A stretch of 64,000 bases of DNA from the NCBI GenBank assembly GCA_017303855.1, contig JAFLBL010000008.1:94307-158306 (forward strand), in the 5' to 3' direction. Shown one piece after another: positions 1 to 9,295 of this stretch. The notes below the pieces were generated by a model. It searched no databases. It worked only from the letters and a program-made list of their open reading frames with translations, and was not told where the DNA came from. Source of the DNA: Chitinophagales bacterium. GTDB taxonomy: Bacteria; Bacteroidota; Bacteroidia; Chitinophagales; Chitinophagaceae. Made by a program: the position numbers and the translations under genes. Each line of letters begins with the position of its first letter. Within the stretch, counting starts at the first letter, position 1.

Positions 1-1800
1 ACACAGCTCCGGTTGGTTATCCGGCCACCCTGGTACCGCAGCTGGTGGGCCTACATTATATATATAGTAACCGCAGCTGTCCTGGTGTGGCTTTTCTTAA
101 GATACCGGAAACAGCGGACTCAGTTGCAGTATAAAATGAAACTGACGGAACTCAATGCGGAAAAGGAAAAGGAGATAAATGAGAAACGACAGTCTTTCTT
201 TACCAATATCACGCATGAATTCAGAACCCCGCTTACCCTGATCATTAATCCGTTGAAGGACCTCTTGTCCGGCAGGCAAAAGCCGGATAGCGGGGATATA
301 GAACTGGTTTATAGGAATGCCCGGCGATTACTCAGCCTGGTGGATCAGTTGCTTTTATTCAGGAAGACGGAAAGTGAAACGGGCGATTTGCAGTTGTCGA
401 AGCTCGATTTCAGGCAGGCCTGTGAGGAGAGTTTTACTTTTTTTGTACAACAGGCAAAAAGCAGGGATATCAGCTACCGGTTTGAATGTCCTGACCAATT
501 GCCCGAAATATATGGAGACCGGGAAAAACTACAAATAGTTTTTTATAATCTATTGTCCAACGCGTTGAAGTATACGCCGGTTAAAGGGCAGATCGAATTC
601 CGCATAAAAGCGGGGGAACAAACTGTTATTGCTGAAGTGGCAGACACGGGGCGGGGCATACCGGCAGAAACAGGCGATCATCTGTTTGAAAAGTTTTACC
701 AGGTGCATAAGAAAGACACACCGTCCAAAGCCGGGTTTGGTATCGGTCTGTACCTGGTGAAGCAATTGGTGGAGGAACATCATGGCCGGATCTGGTATGA
801 ATCTGCCCCCGGGCAGGGCACCCGTTTTTTTGTAGCCTTACAAACCGGTCATGCGCATTTCGGAAATATTCCGGTAGGTACGGGACCGGAAATACCGGAA
901 CATGAAATACTGGACGAAATTGTAGCCGGGGATGAACCGATGCCGGTTTTGAAGCTGCAAACAGACGGTCTGGAACAGGTAATCAGCGAAAAGCACTCCA
1001 TATTAATAACAGATGACAACCCGCAGATGCGGAGTTACCTGGTACAGGTCTTTAAGGATGATTTTATCGTATACGAGGCCGGTAGCGGGGAAGAAGCTTT
1101 TCAAATAGCGAATGAAAGCCAGCCGGATATAATTATCAGTGATGTGGTGATGGAAAGCATGTCGGGTATTGAATTCTGCAAAAAAGTAAAAGAGGCAACA
1201 GCCCTTAATCATATCCCCTTTATTTTAATTACAGGCAGTTTTTCGCCCGAGTCCAAACTGAAAGGCATTGAAGCTGGTGCCGACGATTATATTACCAAAC
1301 CATTTGAAAAGGACATGTTGGTGGCCAGGGTACTCAGCCTGATCAGAAAACAGCAGAACCTTCAGAAATATTTCTATAATGAAATCACGCACCAGCAGCA
1401 TAACCTGAATATTTCGGGGGAGTATAAGGCATTTCTGGAAGCCTGTATCGTGGCGGTGGAGAATAATCTCGATAAGGATGACTTTACCATTCAGGTACTG
1501 GCCCAGGAAATGGGGATGAGTCATAGTAAGCTATATAAGAAGATCAAAGCCATATCCGGGCAAAGTGCCAGTTCCTTTATCCGGTATATCCGGTTGCGAA
1601 AGGCTGCAGAGTTATTTATTAATTCAGCTTATAATATAAATGAGACGGCATTTTATGTCGGCATAAAGGATATAAAGTATTTCCGGGAGCAATTTACCCG
1701 CACGTTTGGGATGAAGCCTTCTGAATATATCGAGAAGTATCGCAAAATTCATGGCCGTATTTATAAGTTGAATGACAAACTGACCCGCGATACGGAATAA
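1..1800 (+). CDS. Hybrid two-component sensor/regulator (HTCS), 5' end outside window
   Basis: One-component fusion of sensor kinase, receiver and AraC-type DNA-binding domain, the class that senses oligosaccharides in the periplasm and switches on SusCD loci in Bacteroidota. The frame is open to base 1, so the periplasmic propeller and Y_Y_Y sensor part lies upstream. Numbered from the first visible start-like codon (TTG at 13): a membrane segment at about 12-30, HisKA with phospho-acceptor His68 in THEFRTP, an ATPase domain with DTGRGIP near 212, a receiver with the Asp pair 333-334 and phospho-acceptor Asp377, and a C-terminal AraC HTH at about 490-590. It lies 219 bases upstream of susC in the same direction and most likely controls bases 2020-16726. 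The domain order is clear; the ligand is inferred only from the neighbouring enzymes. Confidence 0.93.
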   Translation, partial: TQLRLVIRPPWYRSWWAYIIYIVTAAVLVWLFLRYRKQRTQLQYKMKLTELNAEKEKEINEKRQSFFTNITHEFRTPLTLIINPLKDLLSGRQKPDSGDIELVYRNARRLLSLVDQLLLFRKTESETGDLQLSKLDFRQACEESFTFFVQQAKSRDISYRFECPDQLPEIYGDREKLQIVFYNLLSNALKYTPVKGQIEFRIKAGEQTVIAEVADTGRGIPAETGDHLFEKFYQVHKKDTPSKAGFGIGLYLVKQLVEEHHGRIWYESAPGQGTRFFVALQTGHAHFGNIPVGTGPEIPEHEILDEIVAGDEPMPVLKLQTDGLEQVISEKHSILITDDNPQMRSYLVQVFKDDFIVYEAGSGEEAFQIANESQPDIIISDVVMESMSGIEFCKKVKEATALNHIPFILITGSFSPESKLKGIEAGADDYITKPFEKDMLVARVLSLIRKQQNLQKYFYNEITHQQHNLNISGEYKAFLEACIVAVENNLDKDDFTIQVLAQEMGMSHSKLYKKIKAISGQSASSFIRYIRLRKAAELFINSAYNINETAFYVGIKDIKYFREQFTRTFGMKPSEYIEKYRKIHGRIYKLNDKLTRDTE

Positions 1801-2019
1801 ATAAATAATCCCGGGAGCTTGGAAATTTTCTTGTTTCAGGGCACTTTACGTTCCCTGGATCCCGTTTTACCCCCTGTTTTTTCTGAAATATCCGAATTTA
1901 CCCCCTTTTTGTACTAATAAATCCCCCGCTTCCGGCAGGAATCAGGTTCATATTTGGGGGCTATATGTAAGGGCTGTAAAGCAGACCTTCTATTATTACC
2001 TAACTAAAATTGCTGTCAT

Positions 2020-5000
2020 ATGACAAAACAGAACTGCTTGCAGTTCCGGAATAATTTCCGAGAACTGTCAACTTTCTCAGGAATCCGGCGGACTGCTAAC
2101 AGAACGCTGATGGTCCTGCTTCTCGCGCTCTCTCTTCCCTTTTTTGCTGCTGCCCAGGAAAAAATCTTTTCCGGCGTTGTAACCGATTCGGAATCCGGCG
2201 AACCTGTTGTGGGGGCTACGGTATCCCTGAAAGGTAAAACCATAGCCGTGATTACAAACGCCCAGGGCGTTTTCAGACTGAAAGGTACTGAAGGTGATCA
2301 GCTGGAAGTATCCAGTGTTGGTTACCAGACCCTGCAACTGAATGCGGTGGCAGGTGAAGAAATCCAGGTTAAACTCAAAGTCCTTAACAAACAATTAAAT
2401 GAAGTAGTAGTAGTGGGATATGGATCGAAAAAAAGATCCGACGTTACCGGTTCGGTAGCATCCGTACCCAAGACCCGGCTGGAGAAATTACCGGTTACTA
2501 ACGTGCTGCATGCCATTGAGGGTTCTGTAGCCGGTGTGAATATTACCCAGTTTTCTTCTGTACCCGGCAGCTCAGCAAACGTGCTGGTACGCGGTCAGAA
2601 TTCCTTGACCGGGGGAACTGGTCCGTTTTTAGTTGTGGATGGTGTTCCCTTCAGTAAAACGGGCAGTGTAACCAATGATATTAACCCCAACGATATCGCC
2701 TCTATAGAAATTCTGAAAGACGCATCGGCTACCGCTATTTATGGGGTGAACGGTGCCAATGGCGTTATCCTGATTACCACAAAAAGGGGCGCGTCCGGTA
2801 AACCGGTAATCCGTTATAACGGGTATGTGGGTTTTGACAATATTCATCAGACAATGACTCCGTTGAGTCCGGCTGAATATGTACAGAAATATGCAGACTG
2901 GTGGAAACAGACCTATCCTACCACCACTCAGGGAAATGTATTACCCAATGCCTATGAGATTGCCAATTATAATGCCGGCAAAGCCACCGATTGGCTGAGT
3001 GAAGTAACACAACAGGGAATTATGCAGGATCATAACCTGAGTATTTCCGGCGGAAATAAAGAAGTGAAATATTATATCTCCGGCGACTACCTGAAACAAA
3101 AAGGAGCCGTTCAGGGCTATTCGTATGCACGTGCCAATCTCAGGGCCAACCTGGATGTGAACATAACGGACTTCCTGAGTATGGGTACTTCCCTGTTCTT
3201 TAATAATAATAATTATGGTGGCGGCCGTTCCAATTTCTATCTGGCAGCAGCCATGAGTCCGTACGGCACACTCCGTAATGCCGCCGGTGCCTATGAAATT
3301 TACCCGATGAATCCGGAACTGCTCTATAAAAACCCGATGCTGGGTCTGTATACCGACCGTGAAGACAAGAGCAGTAACCTGAACGGAAATGTATTTGCCG
3401 AAGTGAAATTTGGCGGTGCACTGAAAGGGCTGAAGTACAGGCTGAATACCGGTTATACCTATTATACCACCCGATACGGATATTATGAAGGCCGCAATAC
3501 CGGCAATACCATTGGTTCCGGCAACGTGTCCAGTTCAGAAACCAACAGTTATGTGGTGGAGAATATTCTTACCTATACAAAGGATTTCGGATTGCATCAT
3601 CTTGATTTCACCGGATTGTACAGCGGACAGCAACGCAAATATTTCACCATGAGTGCTTCTGCCAGCAATTTTATCAATGATGAACTTTCCTTTTCAAATC
3701 TGGGTGCAGGTGCAACCCAGACGGCCGGTTCTTACCGTGATAAATACAACCTCGCTTCACAGATGGCAAGGGTAAACTATACCTATAATAGTAAATACCT
3801 GCTCACTCTTACAGCCCGTCGTGACGGATCTTCTGTAATGGGTGGCAATACCGATAAATATGGTCTCTTCCCTTCATTCGCGCTGGGCTGGAATATAAGC
3901 CGCGAAAAATTCATGGATCGGTTTGAATTTCTGAATAACCTGAAGCTGCGGGTTTCCTACGGTAAATCCGGTAATGAAGCCATCAACGTTTATCAGACTA
4001 TTACAACTGACGCAACGGTTCGTTTCCCGTTCAATGGCGCTGCCCTTACCGGTGTACTGGCCAGCAATCTGGGAAATGCCAACCTGCATTGGGAAACGTC
4101 TAAGACTTTCAATGCCGGTATTGATTTCGCCGTGTTGAAAAACAGGATCAACGGTTCCATTGATCTGTATGAAACCAATTCAGAAGACCTGCTGCTGAGA
4201 AGAAGTCTTCCGGTTGTAACGGGTTATTCATTTGTATGGGATAACCTGGGTAAAACAAGAAATACTGGCCTGGAAGTGATGATTAATACAGAGAATGTGG
4301 TTACAAAAGATTTTAAATGGAATTCCATTCTGAATTTTTCTTCCAATAAAAACCGTATCGTAGAGTTATATGGTGATGGTAAAGATGACCTGGGTAACCG
4401 CTGGTATCTGGGACATCCCATTGGAATTATTTACGATTATAAACTGGTTGGTGTATGGCAGGCAGGTGAAGACGCTTCTGCCTGGGACCCAGGGGCCAAA
4501 CCTGGTGATCTTAAATTCCAGGATACCAATGGCGATAAAAAAATCACTTCTGACGACCGCATGATCCTGGGGCAGACAGCACCCAAATGGATTGGTGGTT
4601 TTACCAACACGTTCAGCTATAAAAATTTAACGCTGAGTGTATTCATACAGACCGTACAAGGCGCATTGAAAAATAATGTAGCCCTGACCTATGCAGATGA
4701 AGCGGGTCGTATGAACATTTTCAAGGAAACCGGTTACTGGACAGCCGAAAATAAAAACAACAGTCGTCCCGCCCTTTCCTATACAAATACAAGGGGGTAT
4801 GGATATGCTTCCGATAACAGTTATACCCGTATTAAAGACGTATCACTCAGTTATACGTTCGCAAAACCCATGCTGGATAAACTGAAACTGGGCAGCCTGA
4901 CCTGTTATGTAAGCGGTCGTAACCTTTATACATTCACCAAATGGATCGGATGGGATCCTGAACACAACTATTCCTTCCGCGGATCAGGTGACTGGACCAA

Positions 5001-5055
5001 CAACTATCCGATCACCCGCCAGGTAGTATTCGGTGTGAATGTAACCCTTCGTTAA
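2020..5055 (+). CDS. SusC-like TonB-dependent outer-membrane glycan transporter (locus 1)
   Basis: Outer-membrane barrel that imports oligosaccharides with its SusD lid, powered by TonB. The 1011-residue protein has an unusually long N-terminus before the hydrophobic signal core (about 29-46), then a carboxypeptidase-regulatory-like domain (about 47-130), a TonB-box region with the run EVVVVGYG, a plug (about 140-255; VLVRGQNSL, FLVVDGVPF, IYGVNGANGVILITTKRG) and a beta-barrel ending VNVTLR. It has no STN signalling domain, unlike the second SusC of this window, which fits control by the upstream hybrid regulator rather than by a sigma/anti-sigma pair. The ATG at 2020 was kept, although an internal ATG at 2110 would give a more usual signal peptide. 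susD follows after 24 bases. Confidence 0.96.
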   Translation: MTKQNCLQFRNNFRELSTFSGIRRTANRTLMVLLLALSLPFFAAAQEKIFSGVVTDSESGEPVVGATVSLKGKTIAVITNAQGVFRLKGTEGDQLEVSSVGYQTLQLNAVAGEEIQVKLKVLNKQLNEVVVVGYGSKKRSDVTGSVASVPKTRLEKLPVTNVLHAIEGSVAGVNITQFSSVPGSSANVLVRGQNSLTGGTGPFLVVDGVPFSKTGSVTNDINPNDIASIEILKDASATAIYGVNGANGVILITTKRGASGKPVIRYNGYVGFDNIHQTMTPLSPAEYVQKYADWWKQTYPTTTQGNVLPNAYEIANYNAGKATDWLSEVTQQGIMQDHNLSISGGNKEVKYYISGDYLKQKGAVQGYSYARANLRANLDVNITDFLSMGTSLFFNNNNYGGGRSNFYLAAAMSPYGTLRNAAGAYEIYPMNPELLYKNPMLGLYTDREDKSSNLNGNVFAEVKFGGALKGLKYRLNTGYTYYTTRYGYYEGRNTGNTIGSGNVSSSETNSYVVENILTYTKDFGLHHLDFTGLYSGQQRKYFTMSASASNFINDELSFSNLGAGATQTAGSYRDKYNLASQMARVNYTYNSKYLLTLTARRDGSSVMGGNTDKYGLFPSFALGWNISREKFMDRFEFLNNLKLRVSYGKSGNEAINVYQTITTDATVRFPFNGAALTGVLASNLGNANLHWETSKTFNAGIDFAVLKNRINGSIDLYETNSEDLLLRRSLPVVTGYSFVWDNLGKTRNTGLEVMINTENVVTKDFKWNSILNFSSNKNRIVELYGDGKDDLGNRWYLGHPIGIIYDYKLVGVWQAGEDASAWDPGAKPGDLKFQDTNGDKKITSDDRMILGQTAPKWIGGFTNTFSYKNLTLSVFIQTVQGALKNNVALTYADEAGRMNIFKETGYWTAENKNNSRPALSYTNTRGYGYASDNSYTRIKDVSLSYTFAKPMLDKLKLGSLTCYVSGRNLYTFTKWIGWDPEHNYSFRGSGDWTNNYPITRQVVFGVNVTLR

Positions 5056-5079
5056 TTGCTCATTTTAAAAACAAGAACA

Positions 5080-6702
5080 ATGAAGAAAATAACTTATATA
5101 CTGCTGCTGGCCGTGTCTGTTACACAGCTCTTCAGCGCCTGCAAAAAAAATTACCTGGATGAGGAACTGTACTCCAGCTACTCCCCGGTAACCCTCACCG
5201 ATTCGCTCGGCTTTGAAGCCTCGGCGGTGGGATTATACAATCATCTCAGTACTTTTTTCAGTTACAGTGATCCGCAGGGATGGCCCAGTGTATGGCATGC
5301 GGGTACCGATATCGCCTTTGTACCACCCAGCCAGAAGCAGGGTATTGAAGTTCCCTACTATGATTACAATCAGCTGATCAATACGGATGGTGCCGCTTCG
5401 TTTACCTGGGGCTGGTCATACCGGATGATTAATAATGCCAATATCATTATTAAAAATGCGGAAGATCCCAATCTGACGGGCATGTCTGACGCCAACAAGA
5501 AAAGCCTGAATGGTGAAGCGCGTTTCTTCAGGGCTTATGCGTATAATATCCTGGCCACTTGTTTTGGCGGCGTACCCATTCAACGTGAACCGCTGACACA
5601 ACCCAAAACCGATTTTGTACGTGCGCCACTTGACAGTGTCAATAACCTGATCATTGAAGATTTGTTATATGCGGCCACGAATCTTCCGGAGCCCGGTGGT
5701 TTCGGCTCCCGGACCAATGCCAATGGCAAGCCCACCGCAAGAGCCAACAGATACCAGGCCATGCAACTGCTGGCTGAAGTGTATATCCGTGCCGGAAAAC
5801 CCGCATTGGCGGAAGCACAATGTGACCTGATCATTAATAGTGGCAAGTTTGCATTACATACCACCCGTTACGGTATAAAATCGGCACAGGCGGGTGATCC
5901 GTTTAACGATATGTTCTGGTATGGCAATCAGCGTCGTTACCAGGGAAATAAAGAAGCGATTTGGGTGATGGAACAGGAGAACCCGGCTAATATCCCCGGT
6001 GGTATTACCAATAATCCGCAACAACGCCGTAACTGGGGTGCCGCCTATTATCAGATCTCCGGTATGAAACTTTGCGATTCACTCGGTGGCAGAGGTATTG
6101 CCCGGATGCGGCTTACCAACTGGGTGATTTATGACCTGTATGAGACCAATGATATGCGCAATTCCCAATACAACCTTCGCCGCAAATTTTATTACAATAA
6201 TCCCACTAGTGCCAACTACGGGCAACCGGTACCTTACACGGGAGCGGATACTGTTTTTAAAATTTGTCCGCATACTACCAAGTGGTATGAGTTCAATCCC
6301 AATGATGAGTTTGGTTTTGCCATGATTAAGGATTTCATGCTGATGCGGTTGGGCGAAACCTATTTGCTGAAAGCAGAAGCCCAGTTAAATCAAAGTAATC
6401 CCAACGGGGCGGCTACTACCATCAACGTGCTCAGAACAAGAGCCAATGCCAGCCAGGTTAGCGGATCACAGATCACGCTTGATTTTATTCTGGATGAAAG
6501 AGCCCGTGAATTACTGGCCGAAGAAAACAGGCGAATGACCCTGATGCGTACCGGAAAGCTGGTAACACGTACTACCGCTTATAACACACAAACCATAAAC
6601 CCTGTACTGGGAATCAGCAGTAAGAACCTGTTACTGCCCATACCCCTGTCTGAAATCAACCTGAATAAAGACGCGGTACTGGAACAGAATCCCGGTTATT
6701 GA
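5080..6702 (+). CDS. SusD/RagB-family glycan-binding lipoprotein (locus 1)
   Basis: Surface lipoprotein that caps the SusC barrel and binds the glycan. The start was set at the ATG at 5080, because this gives a clean lipoprotein signal (MKKITYILLL then FSAC, lipidated Cys21); the frame stays open upstream to the susC stop but would add an unlikely hydrophilic leader. The 540 residues show the usual SusD layout: an alpha-helical TPR-like N-terminal half (NNANIIIKNAED, GEARFFRAYAYNILA) and the C-terminal signature DERARELLAEENRR followed by LLPIPLSEIN near the end. It is translated directly after susC with a 24-base gap. Binding specificity cannot be read from the sequence. Confidence 0.95.
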   Translation: MKKITYILLLAVSVTQLFSACKKNYLDEELYSSYSPVTLTDSLGFEASAVGLYNHLSTFFSYSDPQGWPSVWHAGTDIAFVPPSQKQGIEVPYYDYNQLINTDGAASFTWGWSYRMINNANIIIKNAEDPNLTGMSDANKKSLNGEARFFRAYAYNILATCFGGVPIQREPLTQPKTDFVRAPLDSVNNLIIEDLLYAATNLPEPGGFGSRTNANGKPTARANRYQAMQLLAEVYIRAGKPALAEAQCDLIINSGKFALHTTRYGIKSAQAGDPFNDMFWYGNQRRYQGNKEAIWVMEQENPANIPGGITNNPQQRRNWGAAYYQISGMKLCDSLGGRGIARMRLTNWVIYDLYETNDMRNSQYNLRRKFYYNNPTSANYGQPVPYTGADTVFKICPHTTKWYEFNPNDEFGFAMIKDFMLMRLGETYLLKAEAQLNQSNPNGAATTINVLRTRANASQVSGSQITLDFILDERARELLAEENRRMTLMRTGKLVTRTTAYNTQTINPVLGISSKNLLLPIPLSEINLNKDAVLEQNPGY

Positions 6703-6726
6703 TTTTCTTAAGCAGCAAAGTCAGAA

Positions 6727-6754
6727 AAGGCCGGTTGCGCTGGCAGCCGGCCTT
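6727..6754 (+). terminator. Hairpin between susD and the enzyme genes
   Basis: Arms AAGGCCGG (6727-6734) and CCGGCCTT (6747-6754) form an 8-bp GC-rich stem. No U-run follows, so it may limit transcription into the enzyme genes or protect the susCD transcript 3' end rather than fully terminate. Seen directly; the role is inferred. Confidence 0.45.
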
Positions 6755-6822
6755 CCTGAAAACCGTAAATTTACAAGGAAAGAAAGGCCTGATTTACTGA
6801 CCCCATTTATTACACTGTTTTG

Positions 6823-8136
6823 ATGCTTAAAGCGCCACTCATAGTATTCATCGGTTTACTTTTATCCTGCCTGGCTATTGCACAGCCCTCCGTTCCCCGG
6901 CATGTACAGCTGGTAAATGCAGGTCTGGCCTGGGCCGGTAATTCGGTAAATGCGGTGGTATTCCGGAAAAACGCACTGACCAGTCAGCATGGTATCCAGT
7001 TTATCAGTTACTATGACAGTTCCGGTTTTGTGGTAATTGGAAAACGACAACTCACTGATAGTAACTGGGCACTTACCCGCACCCAATTCAAAGGGAAAGT
7101 AACGGATGCGCATCGAAGTATCAGTATTGCGCTGGATGGAGATGGATACCTGCATATGGCCTGGGATCATCATGGAAACCAGTTGCGGTATTGCAGGAGC
7201 CGGTCCCCGTACACAGCTGATATGGGTGATGAAACGTCCATGACCGGACAAAACGAAAAAAGTGTAACCTATCCGGAGTTTTATCGTTTGCCTGATGGCC
7301 GGCTTTTGTTTTTTTACAGGGATGGCGGATCGGGCAGAGGGAATCTGCTTATCAATAAATATGATCCCGTAAGTAAAAAATGGGTGAGACTGCAGGAAAA
7401 CCTGATTGATGGAGAAGGGAAACGAAACGCTTACTGGCAGGCTTGCGTGGATACGCACGGTATTATTCATGTATCATGGGTATGGAGAGAAAGTCCGGAT
7501 GTGGCCAGCAATCATGATCTCTGTTATGCCGTATCAAAAGACGGGGGGCAGACCTGGGAGAAATCCACAGGTGAAAAGTATGTTGTACCTGTAACGCAGG
7601 CAACAGCGGAAATCATTGCGCCGGTACTCCAACAGGCAGAGCTGATTAATCAGACATCCATGTTTGCAGACGGGAAAGGGGCTGTATATATTGCCGCTTA
7701 CTGGAAGGGGAAAGGAAATATCCCGCAATATCAGCTGGTGTATAAGGCGAAGGGGAACTGGACCACCAATGATCTGGCTTTCCGTACCAAGGGATTTACG
7801 TTGAGCGGTCAGGGTACCAAAAAAATTCCGGTGGCCAGGCCACAGGTGATTGGCTGGTCAAAGGGCAACCGTACGTATGTCGGTATAGTGTTCAGGGATG
7901 AAGAGAGAGGAGACCAGGTATCACTGGCCACTGCAAAAATCAAAAAGAAATTAAAATGGAGAATTTCGGATCTGCCGGGTGGTTCCACTGGAAACTGGGA
8001 GCCTTCGTATGATACGGATCTCTGGAAAAAGGAACAGCGTTTGCACCTGTTTGTTCAGCCTGTAATACAGGCCGATGCTGAGGGCGTGGTGAAAACCGCC
8101 CCCACGATGGTGAAAGTGCTGCAATGCATATTCTGA
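6823..8136 (+). CDS. BNR_4-type beta-propeller carbohydrate enzyme (possibly GH145/PL42-like)
   Basis: Secreted protein of 437 residues with a signal peptide (about 1-20, ending AIAQ) and features of the BNR_4 propeller family: HGIQFISYYD near 56-65, DAHRSISIALDGDGYLH from 96 and WDHHG at 114-118, plus a propeller repeat with SKDGGQTWEKS. Some propellers with this annotation act on L-rhamnose-alpha-1,4-glucuronic acid caps (GH145, later also PL42) or are ulvan lyases (PL24/PL25); assignment to one of these is from memory of the families, not a search. The GH105 gene beginning 3 bases later would process a lyase product, which supports a lyase-like role. The ATG at 6823 was chosen over an overlapping TTG at 6820. 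Confidence 0.72.
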   Translation: MLKAPLIVFIGLLLSCLAIAQPSVPRHVQLVNAGLAWAGNSVNAVVFRKNALTSQHGIQFISYYDSSGFVVIGKRQLTDSNWALTRTQFKGKVTDAHRSISIALDGDGYLHMAWDHHGNQLRYCRSRSPYTADMGDETSMTGQNEKSVTYPEFYRLPDGRLLFFYRDGGSGRGNLLINKYDPVSKKWVRLQENLIDGEGKRNAYWQACVDTHGIIHVSWVWRESPDVASNHDLCYAVSKDGGQTWEKSTGEKYVVPVTQATAEIIAPVLQQAELINQTSMFADGKGAVYIAAYWKGKGNIPQYQLVYKAKGNWTTNDLAFRTKGFTLSGQGTKKIPVARPQVIGWSKGNRTYVGIVFRDEERGDQVSLATAKIKKKLKWRISDLPGGSTGNWEPSYDTDLWKKEQRLHLFVQPVIQADAEGVVKTAPTMVKVLQCIF

Positions 8137-8139
8137 GCC

Positions 8140-9288
8140 ATGCAAGAAAGAAATAATTATAGCGCCTCTATCATACTGCTGTTGGTTGTGTTTGGTTCCT
8201 GTTCGCCCGGCAGTAAATTACCCGGTACAGGTGAACAAAAGGCAACCGTATTAGCGACTATTCATACCGTAAATCAATACTGGCAAAACGGGCACCCCGA
8301 CCCGGGTATTTCCTTCTGGGATAATGCCGCTTATCATACCGGGAATATGGAAGCGTATAAACTGACCGGTACTGAAACCTACCTGAACTATTCAACCGGC
8401 TGGGCGGAGAAGAATGCCTGGAAAGGGGCTACTGCTGTCAACCCGGCTGAATGGAAATACAGTTACGGGGAAACGCCACAGTATGTTTTGTTTGGCGACT
8501 GGCAGATTTGTTTTCAGACCTATATTGACCTGTATCACCTGAAACCCGAAGAGCGGAAAATTGCACGGGCAAAAGAAGTGATGGGGTACCAGGTAAAAAC
8601 GGATAAGAATGATTACTGGTGGTGGGCGGATGGTTTATATATGGTGATGCCGGTGATGGTAAAAATGTATAAACTGACCGGCGACCCGGTTTATCTGAAT
8701 AAAATGCATGACTGGTTTATGTATGCAAACAGCATCATGTTCGACAGTACAGAACAATTGTATTACCGGGATGCAAAATATATCTATCCCAAGCATAAAA
8801 CAGCAGCCGGGAAAAAGGATTTCTGGGCACGCGGCAATGGATGGGTTTTTGCCGGCCTGGCAAAAGTATTACAGGAACTGCCGGTTACCGATCCGCACCG
8901 GGATGTATATGTAACAATATTTAAAAGTATGGCCCACAGCCTGAAAAATTATCAACAGGCAGAAGGCCACTGGACCCGCAGTTTACTGGATAATTCCCAG
9001 GCACCCGGATATGAAACAAGTGGCACCGCATTTTTTACTTATGGCTATTTATGGGGAATTAATAACGGATATCTTGACCAGACTACCTTTCTTCCGGTTG
9101 CGGAGAAAGGATGGAACTATTTGTCCGCTATTGCTCTTCAGCCCGATGGAAAAATAGGTTATGTGCAGCCGATCGGGGAAAGGGCCATACAGGGGCAGGT
9201 GGTGGACAAAAACTCAACCGCTAATTTTGGGGTGGGGGCATTTCTGCTGGCAGCCTGTGAACGATACCGTTTCCTGGACCGGAAATAA
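8140..9288 (+). CDS. GH105/GH88-type unsaturated uronyl hydrolase, lipoprotein
   Basis: Predicted to remove a 4,5-unsaturated uronic acid from the non-reducing end of oligosaccharides made by a polysaccharide lyase. The 382 residues begin with a lipoprotein signal (FGSC, Cys21), then an (alpha/alpha)6 barrel. Visible family features are WDN at 60-62, WWWADGLYMVMPV with the probable catalytic Asp164, ARGNGWVFAGLAKVL, and GYETSGTAFFTYG. Length matches GH105. It starts 3 bases after the propeller gene and is followed 7 bases later by galK, so all three are probably co-translated. GH88 and GH105 cannot be fully separated by eye. Confidence 0.88.
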   Translation: MQERNNYSASIILLLVVFGSCSPGSKLPGTGEQKATVLATIHTVNQYWQNGHPDPGISFWDNAAYHTGNMEAYKLTGTETYLNYSTGWAEKNAWKGATAVNPAEWKYSYGETPQYVLFGDWQICFQTYIDLYHLKPEERKIARAKEVMGYQVKTDKNDYWWWADGLYMVMPVMVKMYKLTGDPVYLNKMHDWFMYANSIMFDSTEQLYYRDAKYIYPKHKTAAGKKDFWARGNGWVFAGLAKVLQELPVTDPHRDVYVTIFKSMAHSLKNYQQAEGHWTRSLLDNSQAPGYETSGTAFFTYGYLWGINNGYLDQTTFLPVAEKGWNYLSAIALQPDGKIGYVQPIGERAIQGQVVDKNSTANFGVGAFLLAACERYRFLDRK

Positions 9289-9295
9289 CTCAGTT

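Noticed and set aside
6862..7470. 202-codon minus-strand open frame
   Set aside because: Antisense shadow of the BNR_4 propeller gene.
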